Positions 50,506 to 61,900 of a stretch of 64,000 nt of DNA are shown here, in pieces. The stretch is from Panulirus ornatus (taxonomy: Eukaryota > Arthropoda > Malacostraca > Decapoda > Palinuridae): positions 32,977,343-33,041,342 of the forward strand of contig NC_092269.1 in NCBI RefSeq assembly GCF_036320965.1, in the 5' to 3' direction. The notes beneath the pieces are model-generated. The model did no database searches. It saw only the letters and a program-made list of their open reading frames with translations, and had not been told where the DNA came from. Position numbers and translations under genes: made by a program. Within the stretch, counting starts at the first letter, position 1, and each line of letters opens with the position of its first letter.

Positions 50506-52554
50506 TTTGCCCGGTCCATGCCTGGCACGGGCTCTTGTCAATGATAGTCCGTTCTCTGGTGGACCCATAATTGGCACAGGTTGCTGTGTGTTGTCTGGAT
50601 GTGTGTGGTGTGGTAAGAGTGTGGAATGAGTTCCGTCGCAAAGGGGGTGATCGGTTTTTACAGAAGTGTTGCCTCTAGGTGAGAGTACCATAGATTTTGT
50701 AAACAATTTGTATTTTAGGTTATTGATAGATAGATTATTTATTACAGGGTTTATTAAGATTACTCTGAAATGTAGATTACTGTACCCCTATAGAATATAT
50801 TTGTGAATACTGTACTTCAAATGCACTTTGATTTTGATTAAATTCTGCCCTGAACTGTCTCCGCCGTTTTCTGTGTCAGGCGTTCTGTAATAAGTTTTCT
50901 GTACCGGCGTTATGTGGGGAAACTATTATTGTAACTTGGCCTGCCGCCAGCACTCGAGTGTGGCTTTGTAACGTCCAGCCTGCCCACATACTGTGGCTGT
51001 CCTCATTCAGCAACACATGACATTCATGTACGATGTTTTGCTTCCCCTTATGGTATATTCTCTGTATATATTTGATACCGGACATATTTCGTTGTGCGCA
51101 TTTAACGTTTACTAGTAACAGGAATCAGTAAACGCATTGATTAAATTTTTTTTTATGATTATTTTAAGAGATTTTATGTGGGTAAATATAGACAGCGAGT
51201 TTTCTGTGATAACATAGGTGAAGCAGTGGCTCGGCAGAGGTAATCATAGAGCGTCCAGTGTGTACAGTTTATCGAGATCTTTTGCTTTGCTATCCTTTTC
51301 TTCAGCTGTTAGTTAAGGATGCAGTTTTTGTTTTTCACTAGTGTTAAGGCCAGACCATCTCATTTCTACCTAGGGTCTGTGTGATCTATGTATCATCGGC
51401 AGGGAAAGGCGACAGGTTCCCTTACGAACCCAGTTTGGGAAGGGTTTGGGGCAGACAGGCAGTTGTAAGAAGGATATTTACTTGGTTGTGAGGGATACGT
51501 CCAGTATATATATGGATATCTGAAGAAACCGGAGTCGGTGATAACGTGTAGAAGGCGTCTTGTGCTGTCAGAAGCAGGATGTTGAATATCTGAGACGTAT
51601 GGTTCTGAGGGTACCACAGATTGCCCCTGGTAGGTTCAGGGAGTGAGGGAAGTACAAAGGTCTGTCTTCATATGGACCATTCTGATGGCCGTAAGACGAC
51701 AGGGGAATGGTTTCCCAGTCTTAGTATGAGCATCAGGGAAACGAAGCACTTGTAAAACAGCCATAGACAGTTGGATTAGCATGATAAGTGTTATCGCGCG
51801 TCGCGTACGGTTGGTGAAGGGTGGTTGTAGTTTTAATGCTGGCACCAGTCTTCATGCCGGTGCGGGCACGGAGATAACGCTGAGTGCGGTCGAGGAGTCT
51901 GATGTGCAAGACACACACACATGTTGGGTCTCTGAATACCATTGATAGATGATGTATATTAGTTGCGTAGGTCAATTACGTCTTTGTGAAGCCTGAGTGA
52001 TTCTTATTTACGATGTGATCGCCTAGCCATAACTATATCTGTGGTAGCACCTCGTCTGTGAAGTCTCCGTGTTAGCCAGTTTTACACACTCCGCTGCCCA
52101 ATTGTGCTTTTGTCATCAGTTTGACCAGAACGGAAGCTTTGATTACACTTTTAGCTGTTCTGGACTGCCAGACTCTTCCGTTATCGAGTTACATTCGATT
52201 ATTTTATTGTATGAAGTCAGGATTTCATTGTTTATGTGGCAAGTTCAACTTTAGAAAACATCCTTAGGTAAAATCCACACTTGTCGATGTGTTCTCCTGG
52301 TACAGATTCTCCCCTTAACATTTCACCGGGAATTTAAGTCACTTGACTGAGTCATGCAGTAAGTCGCACCGCTTTGCGTCTCATCATGACTGGTTGTCCA
52401 GTGTTTATTGAGACGCGCGGCACAGAGAAGCATATGTGGATGTGAGGCAGTCGGTTGGTGGAGGTAGGTGGTTGGCTGTGAGGCAGGTGCATTATCCCTG
52501 GTATGTGGGCAACCTACCCCGAGGGCCACTCTTCATATCTTTTATCATCACATC
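50506..52554. other. non-coding sequence
   Basis: No gene was recognised. Confidence 0.45.
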
Positions 52555-52870
52555 ACCAGTTGTCGGGCACTGCCAAGAATCGTGTGGGGTTGTTGAGTGA
52601 TTGTCTGCCATTGCCAAGGGTCTTGTGGGATTGTTGAGTGATTGTCTGCCATTGCCAAGGGTCGTGTGGGATTGTTGATTGATCGTCTGCCATTGCCAAG
52701 GGTCTTGTGGGATTGTTGAGTGATTGTCTACCATTGCCAAGGGTCTTGTGGGATTGTTTGAGTGATTGTCTGCCAACACCAGAGGTCTTGTGGGATGGTT
52801 GAGTGATTGCTGACCTCTGGCAAGGGTCTTGTGGGGTTGAGTGATTTTGAATAACCACCAACGCTCTTGT
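52555..52870. repeat. approximately 43-bp minisatellite
   Basis: About seven units of TTGTGGGATTGTTGAGTGAT then TGTCTGCCATTGCCAAGGGTC; the first five are well conserved and the later ones decay toward 52990. Confidence 0.9.
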
Positions 52871-53204
52871 GGGATTGTTGTGTGATTGTGGGATACTGCC
52901 AGGGTATTTTTGTTTTGGGTGGTGTTGGAGGGGATGGGGGGGTTCTTGAGCGATTGTTGGTCGCTTCCAAGAGTTTTTTTTTTTTTTTGTAGGGCTTGAG
53001 TGATTGTCTTGTGCTACCTGTGGTATGCTGGCGTTCCACAGTGTTAATCATTCATGGTAGTGTATTGTGGGACTGTTGCCTTGGGCCATGGTAGTTTATT
53101 GTGGGACTTTTTACTTTTTACTTTTGTTGTATTATGGGACTGTTGACTATGGTGTTGTTAGTTTAATGTGTTTGTGTTGATGTTGTTGGTGTTGTGGTAA
53201 GTGA

Positions 53205-53560
53205 TATTTTTGTGACTGTCAGTGTGATGGATGTGGTAGTTACCCAGTGAGATGGGTGTGGTAGTTACCCAGTAGGGTGGATGTGGTAGTTCCCCATTAG
53301 TGTGGATGTGGTAGTTACCCAGTAGGGTGGATGTGGTAATTACCCAGTGAGATGGGTGTGGTAGTTACCCAGTAGGGTGGATGTGGTAGTTACCCATTAG
53401 GGAGGATGTGGTAGTTACCCAGTAGGGTGGATGTGGTAATTACCCAGTAGGGTGGATGTGGTAGTTCCCCAGTAGTGTGGATGTGGTAATTACCCAGTAG
53501 TGTGGATGTGGTAATTACCCAGTAGGATGGTGTGGTAGTTACCCAGATGGTTGGTGTTGT
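53205..53560. repeat. approximately 26-bp minisatellite
   Basis: Thirteen or so units of GTGGATGTGGTAGTTACCCA plus GTAGGG, with scattered substitutions. Confidence 0.9.
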
Positions 53561-53629
53561 GAGAGGCGGTTGGTGATGGAGGTAACTGTTGGGTGTTGTT
53601 CAGTGTGGCAACTCCAGCGGCAGGGTCAA

Positions 53630-54170
53630 GGCCGCGCCCCTCCACCCACCCTCTCCATCCCTCCCTCCCTCACCTTTACCCTCCATCTTCACCCCTCCTC
53701 CTCCTCCTCCTCCTCCCACACTGTCCCTTCTCCCTTACCCCCACGCTGATCCTTCCCCTCCATCACCCCCCATAGTCTCTCCCCTTATGCTAATCCATCT
53801 CCCTCACTCCCTTAGTTCACCCTTCATTATGAGTCTTCATCCTTCGCATACAGTCTCTTATCACCTTCACCCTTCTGCATCATTCTCCCATTTCATCGCC
53901 TTCCTCTCTTCACCTTCTTCACCCGTAAAGCCTCACGCATCATCTTACATATTCTCATAGTTTCATTCACCTCCCACTCATTTCAACCCTCTTCCTCACC
54001 CTTCACCCCTCCTCTCTCTCCCCCCTCATTCACTCCTGCATGTTCCCTGACCATTCGTAGTCACCCTCTCACGTGCCATGTCTTCACATTTTATTTGTAT
54101 GTATGTATTTGTTTTCATCCCTTGCATTATTACTCCTTCACTCGCCCCCTGGTTCACTCTTGTGGCCTCT
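53630..54170. other. polypyrimidine-biased region
   Basis: Strong C+T bias on the + strand with an open frame of 123 codons (53589-53960) rich in Pro, Ser and His. I treat it as low-complexity, not a gene. Confidence 0.65.
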
Positions 54171-54544
54171 CTCGCATTTGTTTTCAAGGCGAAAGAAGAG
54201 GTTGGTCAGGACGGGTAAACTGGGGGAGGGAAATGAGATACTCTAGTGGTAGAGTGTGATTACTTACGTTCCCTCGTTTTCCCTTCAGTATCCTCAGTTT
54301 CCTTTCATTGTCGCTTCGTCGCATCATTTTGTATCCCTCGGCACACACCCTGGCTTGCTGGCTTCTTCCACAGTCACTGTTTTTCCCCTTGACTTCATCC
54401 ATATTCCTGTCCTCCTTTTTTTCCATGTGGAAGTTTGTGTGTTACTGTCATCAGGAGGAGGAGTGGTGGTGGTGGTTGCTTGTGGACATGTTGATGGTAT
54501 CCTTTGGTGACACCGTGATTACTGAACCCCCGTGATCACGACCC

Positions 54545-54620
54545 ATACGACCCTTGGGTATAATGGCCTGACCTTTGACCTGAGCTTTTAATGGTCCGTC
54601 ATCATACCCAACGGTCGCGT
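54545..54620. mobile_element. palindromic AGGTCA-rich dispersed element, copy 6
   Basis: CGACCCTTGGGTATAATGGC (left) and CATCATACCCAACGGTCG (right) are inverted repeats. The left arm carries TGACCTTTGACCT at 54569-54581, a perfect DR1 element on the minus strand (AGGTCA-A-AGGTCA). Confidence 0.75.
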
Positions 54621-54754
54621 TGTTGTGGTTAGGATTTATTTTTAGATTAAAGAAAGTAAGAAAGACTGAGATATGGGGAAGTGAGAGGGGCCAGGGTTTT
54701 TGTCCATGAATTTTTAGAAATAATTGCTTTGGTGTTGCAGTGGAACACTGTTTT

Positions 54755-54835
54755 TCTGCGAGTGAGGTTGTGGCTAAGCCGTGCATGCTCACTTGTTAAC
54801 CCGGGCGCGTTGGTTCGAGCCTCACTGGTGGCGTA
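54755..54835 (+). mobile_element. tRNA-like sequence, possible SINE head
   Basis: TTGTGGCTAAGCCGTGC (A-box-like, 54769-54785) and GGTTCGAGCC (B-box, 54811-54820) have tRNA-like spacing. Whether a full cloverleaf forms was not established; a decayed SINE is more likely than a functional tRNA. Confidence 0.4.
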
Positions 54836-55274
54836 GTGACGCGATGACGACGTTAACTCTGTTCGTTATGATTATGGGACATTGTGGTTGGTTCTCATAG
54901 CTACGCCCTCACCAGCCTCCATACTGTAGATGGAGAGGTGTCGAGGTGATACAGTCGCATACGTAATCATTCTCACCCAAGCTTCTTGGTTCAACAGACT
55001 GGGTTATATGAGCTTCATTCCTGGTGGCAGCATAGGAACAAGTGATTGATCTGGTAGCACTTTAGATCCGACGGGTGTTAAGTTGTGGGACGACGGTGGG
55101 CGAGTGAATGTCCTGATAGATGTTAGATGAGATGGGTGTTAGGTGTGTTAGGGGTCTTGGAGGACGGGGTGTGGGGGAGGATGACAACAAGGGGCGGGCT
55201 GCGTCGGGACCGTTGCCATGACGACCGCTGCCGCTCGTGACGTATGAATTTTGTGGCCGTCAGTGTGGAATGTG

Positions 55275-55910
55275 AGGCGCGGCGCCCTGCTGCTGGCCAC
55301 TCCTCCACCCACACCCTGCTGCTGGCCACTCCTCCACCCACACCCTGCCGCTGGCCACTCCTCCACCCACACCCTGCTGCTGGTCACTCCTCCACCCACA
55401 CCCTGCTGCTGGCCACTCCTCCACCCACACCCTGCTGCTGGCCACTCCTCCACCCACACCCTGCCGCTGGCCACTCCTCCACCCACACCCTGTTGCTGGC
55501 CACTCCACCCATGACCTGCTGCTGGCCACTCCATCCACACCCTGTTGCTGGTCACTCCACCCACACCCTGCTGCAGGCCACTCCACCCACACCCTGTTGC
55601 TGGCCACTCCACCCACACCTCGTTGCTTGCCACCACCCACACCCTGTTGCTGGCCACTCCACCCACACCCTGTTGCTGGCCACTCCACCCACACCTCGTT
55701 GCTTGCCACTCCACCCACACCCCGCTGCTGGCCACTCCACCCACACCCTGTTGCTGGCCACTCCACCCACACCTCATTGCTGGCCACTCCACCCACACCC
55801 TGTTGCTGGCCACTCCACCCACACCTCATTGCTGGCCACTCCACCCACACCCTGTTGCTGGCCACTCCACACACACACCCTGCTGCTGGCCACTCCTCCA
55901 CCCACACGCT
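55275..55910. repeat. 29-bp to 26-bp minisatellite
   Basis: The left part has 29-bp units (CTGCTGCTGGCCACTCCTCC plus ACCCACACC), and the right part 26-bp units that lack a TCC triplet. Neither period is a multiple of three, so all frames cycle through the same peptide and open frames of up to 264 codons appear on both strands. Confidence 0.95.
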
Positions 55911-56517
55911 ACGCCCAGCACCGCTACCCGGTCGGACATAGCTTTACGCTTTCTCCCGAAACCCAGGCCATGTATGACATGGTTCAGCTGGATTCAACAC
56001 GGAAGGTTTACTCTGCAATACAGGTCTTCCTCCCCTGATGTGTGTTTCACCACTGCCGAAGACCGTGCTACCTCGTATTGCCTCCTGTGTTGTGTTGCTT
56101 ACTAGACCTGACGCTGCACGTAGCACATGTGGTGCACGTAGCAGTCTTAACCTCCGTGATCCTCTCGTCACCTGAATTTTAGGTCCTGGTGTCGGTCGGT
56201 GCGCGGGAGGGAACACCCGCCTCTTCCGACTCCCAGTGACCTCTCTCGGTGTAGCTTGACGAGGCTTCCGTCCGTCCGTCAACACTCACATCAAAGGAAG
56301 AAAAAAAAGGACATGATTTCTTCCTGTTATAAGTGACGAGACGTGTCTTCTCCTTTTCCTTTTTTTTTTTTTTTTTTTGGCGCTGTGACGTGGGGAGGTG
56401 ATGTCAAGAGTGGAGAAATGATGATGTCAGTGACGGACAGTGAATTCACCCGGGCTGTAACTGATGCAAACGAGGCCGTAATTGAACAGTTGCCCTCATA
56501 CATGGCCGGTATCATCT

Positions 56518-56520
<3 letters not shown>
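55911..56520. other. non-coding sequence
   Basis: Nothing recognised; a poly-T of about 18 is at 56361-56378. Confidence 0.5.

Positions 56521-56557
<37 letters not shown>
56521..56557. repeat. (CA)n microsatellite
   Basis: About 18 CA dinucleotides. Confidence 0.96.
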
Positions 56558-56559
<2 letters not shown>

Positions 56560-56772
56560 TGTGAGTGTGGATCTGTTGTTCAGTAGTACGAACAATATGC
56601 CTTCAGCATTGCTCTTACGTTTGAGCGTGTGTTAAGAATGTGGCTGACACAGTAGTGTATGGTAGTGTGGTTCTTGTACGCGAATGTCGCCCTTGACTGT
56701 CTACACTGGGCAACGGAGTTGCGGTAGAAAGCGTCTGCAGTGTGAACGTTCATCCCCTTTGACAGACTCTTC

Positions 56773-56776
<4 letters not shown>

Positions 56777-56857
<81 letters not shown>
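56777..56857. repeat. (GA)n microsatellite
   Basis: About 40 GA dinucleotides. Confidence 0.97.
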
Positions 56858-56860
<3 letters not shown>

Positions 56861-57104
56861 CAGATAATTGTCTAATTGCGTTGCGTGCCGAATACTTGAA
56901 ACAGGCCTGTTCAAGGCCGGGGCTGATCGGTGCTTGATATTCAGCCAGGATGACGAAGCAGAGCATTTATTTGGGTGGTGAGGGTCGGCACCAGCTGCAG
57001 CTTGGAGCGCAGGTTGTCCTCGCCCCGTGGGTAGGTCTTGCTCGGCCACCATGACCACCGTGAACTGATTCTCCTGCCCGTGGTCAGGAGCTGACCCCAG
57101 TATA

Positions 57105-57700
57105 GTGGTTGTGGTGGTAAGGTTGGTTTTGAGTTTTAGAGTTACATTTGATACGCAGGTGCGGCAGCTCTCTTTTTATAGTGTTGGTTGTGGTTTTTTA
57201 CGGTGGTGGTTGTAGTTGTGGTTTTTTATGGACATGGTTTTATTTGTGGTCTTGGTTGTGGTTTTTATGGTTATAGTAGTTGTGGTCTTGGTTGTGATTA
57301 TTATGGTTGTGGTTGTAGTTCTGGTCTTGGTTGTGGTTGTAGTTGTGGTTTTTATGGTTGTTATAGTTGTGGTCTTGGTTGTGGTTATTATGGTTGGTGT
57401 AATAGTTATGGTCTTGGTTGTGGTTGTAGTTGTGGTCTTGGTTGTGGTTTTTATGGTTGTGGTTGTAGTTCTGGTCTTGGTTGTGGTTGTAGTTGTGGTT
57501 TTTATGGTTGTTATAGTAGTTGTGGTCTTGGTTGTGGTTATTATGGTTGGTGTAATAGTTATGGTCTTGGTTGTGGTTGTAGTTGTGGTCTTGGTTGTGG
57601 TTTTTATGGTTGTGGTTGTAGTTTTTATGGTTGTAGTTGTGGTCTTGGTTGTGGTTTTTGTGGTCGTTGTAGTAGTCGTGGTCGTGACCTGAACATGTAG
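57105..57700. repeat. GGTTGT-rich array with a 150-bp higher-order repeat
   Basis: Short units (GGTTGTGGT, TTTTTATGGTTGT, GGTCTTGGTTGT) are organised into a higher-order unit of about 150 bp present twice, the second with one extra triplet. One + frame stays open and is Gly/Cys/Tyr-rich; another is Val-rich; the minus strand is Thr/Lys-rich. Confidence 0.9.
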
Positions 57701-57764
57701 AAGGGTGTGTGAGGCGTGCACGGGATGGAGGGAATCAGAGCGATGTAATGTGTGGTGGTGATGG

Positions 57765-57976
57765 TGTTGTGCCGTCACTGTGCTGAACTGAGCATATGAA
57801 GCGGTCAGGGTAAAACCACACAGAGAGGTCCGTGGGGCTCGGCTGTGGATAGAGAGCTCCGATTTCGGTGCATTATACAAGGCAGCTCGAGAGTGGACGT
57901 GAGCGAATGAGGTCATTCTTCGTCTGTTCTTGACGCTACCTCGCAACGCGAGAAACTTACGAACACATATGATTAT
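57765..57976 (+). mobile_element. LINE 3'-tail copy, homologous to 1690-1860
   Basis: The blocks GCATATGAAGCGGTCAGGGT, CCGTGGGGCTCGGCTGTGGA, GATTTCGGTGCATTATACAA and CTACCTCGCAACGCGAGAAA follow the same order as in the LINE tail after 1695. The 3' end runs into (CA)n at 57977. This is a 5'-truncated insertion of the same or a related family. Confidence 0.8.
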
Positions 57977-57977
57977 A

Positions 57978-58039
<62 letters not shown>
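57977..58039. repeat. (CA)n microsatellite
   Basis: About 31 CA dinucleotides at the 3' end of the tail copy. Confidence 0.97.
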
Positions 58040-58043
<4 letters not shown>

Positions 58044-58488
58044 ATATACGAGATGTGATTTTTTTTTTATACAGTTTTTTGAACATCAGAGATTTGCATC
58101 TTATGTACAAGAGCCGTATCCATCAGGTGTACTTGAAGGTTTCTCGTAATATATTTATGAAGTTACGCCTTTTGATAAGAACAGGAGGCTGTCTGCATTG
58201 TGGGTTAAGGGGAATGGTTGTTGATGAACAGCAGGTAGTGCATTGGTGTGGCTGACGGAGACTTCAACTGAACCCCGTCGCTTGATAGTGATCCACACTC
58301 GGGAGCTCGGAGCTCTTGAACACCTCTTCATCGCCGAGTGCACCGACGGTTGGCAACGTTTGTAGAACGCTGGTCGCACGGCAACGTTTGTAGAGCGCTA
58401 AGTCATATGACAACATTTCTGAAGCGCCCGTCTCATCATTGGCCCGCAAACGTTTCTAGAGCGCCAGTTACAGACAAAGACTGTTCGC

Positions 58489-58492
<4 letters not shown>
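58040..58492. other. non-coding sequence
   Basis: A diverged tandem segment around GGCAACGTTTGTAGAACGCT is repeated about four times at 58351-58470 (period about 31-33 bp). No gene was recognised. Confidence 0.55.

Positions 58493-58581
<89 letters not shown>
58493..58581. repeat. (CT)n microsatellite
   Basis: About 44 CT dinucleotides. Confidence 0.97.
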
Positions 58582-58585
<4 letters not shown>

Positions 58586-58930
58586 GAGAGCATCCTAACT
58601 CGTAGTTGAAGTCCAGTATCATTTGGCTTGATAGACCAGGCCCGCCCTCCATTGTGCAAGCGTGGTTTTGCAGACTTTGAGTTACCGGGGATAGGAGGCA
58701 GCCCGCCTCTTGAGACCAGACCGAGGAGTAACGTAAGACGTGTGTGTAGGTATCCTCCGTCGACCAGAGGATGATGAGGGGGTGACGTAACTGGCACTGA
58801 GGACGCTCTGGTAAACGCCGGTCTCCTTTTACGTTGCGTTTTCGGGACGTCGATAGAACTTAGGCTGTTCCGCTCTGGTGCAGTGACGAGCCACTGTTGA
58901 TGCACTGTAAAGTTTCTCATATAGTTAAGG
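58582..58930. other. unique sequence flanking the satellite
   Basis: No gene or repeat recognised. Confidence 0.5.
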
Positions 58931-61900
58931 AGCGTCCGTCTGCCGGGAGCAGTGATGCTGCTACAGGTGTTAGATCCGGGGACAGGTGTCTGGTGAGCAT
59001 ATGGGAGGGTCCATCTTCCGGGAGCAGTGATGCTGTTACAGGTGTTAGGTCCGGGGACAGATGTCTGGTGAGCAATAGGGAGCGTCCATCTTCCGGGAGC
59101 AGTGATGCTGCTACAGGTGTTAGGTCCGGGGACAGATGTCTGGTGAGCAATAGGGAGCGTCCATCTTCCGGGAGCAGTGATGCTGCTACAGGTGTTAGGT
59201 CCGGGGACAGATGTCTGGTGAGCAATAGGGAGCGTCCATCTTCCGGGAGCAGTGATGCTGCTACAGGTGTTAGGTCCGGGGACAGATGTCTGGTGAGCAA
59301 TAGGGAGCGTCCATCTTCCGGGAGCAGTGATGCTGCTACAGGTGTTAGGTCCGGGGACAGATGTCTGGTGAGCAATAGGGAGCGTCCATCTTCCGGGAGC
59401 AGTGATGCTGCTACAGGTGTTAGGTCCGGGGACAGATGTCTGGTGAGCAATAGGGAGCGTCCATCTTCCGGGAGCAGTGATGCTGCTACAGGTGTTAGGT
59501 CCGGGGACAGATGTCTGGTGAGCAATAGGGAGCGTCCATCTTCCGGGAGCAGTGATGCTGCTACAGGTGTTAGGTCCGGGGACAGATGTCTGGTGAGCAA
59601 TAGGGAGCGTCCATCTTCCGGGAGCAGTGATGCTGCTACAGGTGTTAGGTCCGGGGACAGATGTCTGGTGAGCAATAGGGAGCGTCCATCTTCCGGGAGC
59701 AGTGATGCTGCTACAGGTGTTAGGTCCGGGGACAGATGTCTGGTGAGCAATAGGGAGCGTCCATCTTCCGGGAGCAGTGATGCTGCTACAGGTGTTAGGT
59801 CCGGGGACAGATGTCTGGTGAGCAATAGGGAGCGTCCATCTTCCGGGAGCAGTGATGCTGCTACAGGTGTTAGGTCCGGGGACAGATGTCTGGTGAGCAA
59901 TAGGGAGCGTCCATCTTCCGGGAGCAGTGATGCTGCTACAGGTGTTAGGTCCGGGGACAGATGTCTGGTGAGCAATAGGGAGCGTCCATCTTCCGGGAGC
60001 AGTGATGCTGCTACAGGTGTTAGGTCCGGGGACAGATGTCTGGTGAGCAATAGGGAGCGTCCATCTTCCGGGAGCAGTGATGCTGCTACAGGTGTTAGGT
60101 CCGGGGACAGATGTCTGGTGAGCAATAGGGAGCGTCCATCTTCCGGGAGCAGTGATGCTGCTACAGGTGTTAGGTCCGGGGACAGATGTCTGGTGAGCAA
60201 TAGGGAGCGTCCATCTTCCGGGAGCAGTGATGCTGCTACAGGTGTTAGGTCCGGGGACAGATGTCTGGTGAGCAATAGGGAGCGTCCATCTTCCGGGAGC
60301 AGTGATGCTGCTACAGGTGTTAGGTCCGGGGACAGATGTCTGGTGAGCAATAGGGAGCGTCCATCTTCCGGGAGCAGTGATGCTGCTACAGGTGTTAGGT
60401 CCGGGGACAGATGTCTGGTGAGCAATAGGGAGCGTCCATCTTCCGGGAGCAGTGATGCTGCTACAGGTGTTAGGTCCGGGGACAGATGTCTGGTGAGCAA
60501 TAGGGAGCGTCCATCTTCCGGGAGCAGTGATGCTGCTACAGGTGTTAGGTCCGGGGACAGATGTCTGGTGAGCAATAGGGAGCGTCCATCTTCCGGGAGC
60601 AGTGATGCTGCTACAGGTGTTAGGTCCGGGGACAGATGTCTGGTGAGCAATAGGGAGCGTCCATCTTCCGGGAGCAGTGATGCTGCTACAGGTGTTAGGT
60701 CCGGGGACAGATGTCTGGTGAGCAATAGGGAGCGTCCATCTTCCGGGAGCAGTGATGCTGCTACAGGTGTTAGGTCCGGGGACAGATGTCTGGTGAGCAA
60801 TAGGGAGCGTCCATCTTCCGGGAGCAGTGATGCTGCTACAGGTGTTAGGTCCGGGGACAGATGTCTGGTGAGCAATAGGGAGCGTCCATCTTCCGGGAGC
60901 AGTGATGCTGCTACAGGTGTTAGGTCCGGGGACAGATGTCTGGTGAGCAATAGGGAGCGTCCATCTTCCGGGAGCAGTGATGCTGCTACAGGTGTTAGGT
61001 CCGGGGACAGATGTCTGGTGAGCAATAGGGAGCGTCCATCTTCCGGGAGCAGTGATGCTGCTACAGGTGTTAGGTCCGGGGACAGATGTCTGGTGAGCAA
61101 TAGGGAGCGTCCATCTTCCGGGAGCAGTGATGCTGCTACAGGTGTTAGGTCCGGGGACAGATGTCTGGTGAGCAATAGGGAGCGTCCATCTTCCGGGAGC
61201 AGTGATGCTGCTACAGGTGTTAGGTCCGGGGACAGATGTCTGGTGAGCAATAGGGAGCGTCCATCTTCCGGGAGCAGTGATGCTGCTACAGGTGTTAGGT
61301 CCGGGGACAGATGTCTGGTGAGCAATAGGGAGCGTCCATCTTCCGGGAGCAGTGATGCTGCTACAGGTGTTAGGTCCGGGGACAGATGTCTGGTGAGCAA
61401 TAGGGAGCGTCCATCTTCCGGGAGCAGTGATGCTGCTACAGGTGTTAGGTCCGGGGACAGATGTCTGGTGAGCAATAGGGAGCGTCCATCTTCCGGGAGC
61501 AGTGATGCTGCTACAGGTGTTAGGTCCGGGGACAGATGTCTGGTGAGCAATAGGGAGCGTCCATCTTCCGGGAGCAGTGATGCTGCTACAGGTGTTAGGT
61601 CCGGGGACAGATGTCTGGTGAGCAATAGGGAGCGTCCATCTTCCGGGAGCAGTGATGCTGCTACAGGTGTTAGGTCCGGGGACAGATGTCTGGTGAGCAA
61701 TAGGGAGCGTCCATCTTCCGGGAGCAGTGATGCTGCTACAGGTGTTAGGTCCGGGGACAGATGTCTGGTGAGCAATAGGGAGCGTCCATCTTCCGGGAGC
61801 AGTGATGCTGCTACAGGTGTTAGGTCCGGGGACAGATGTCTGGTGAGCAATAGGGAGCGTCCATCTTCCGGGAGCAGTGATGCTGCTACAGGTGTTAGGT

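Noticed and set aside
54755..54835. Functional tRNA gene
   Set aside because: A and B boxes are visible, but I could not confirm a full cloverleaf or anticodon stem, and the region is repeat-rich; a SINE relic is likelier.
55244..56038. 264-codon frame and its antisense partners
   Set aside because: They are translations of the 29/26-bp minisatellite that cycle through the same peptide in every frame.
57176..58039. 287-codon Thr/Lys-rich antisense frame
   Set aside because: It runs through (CA)n, a retroelement tail and the GGTTGT array; it is a composite of repeats.
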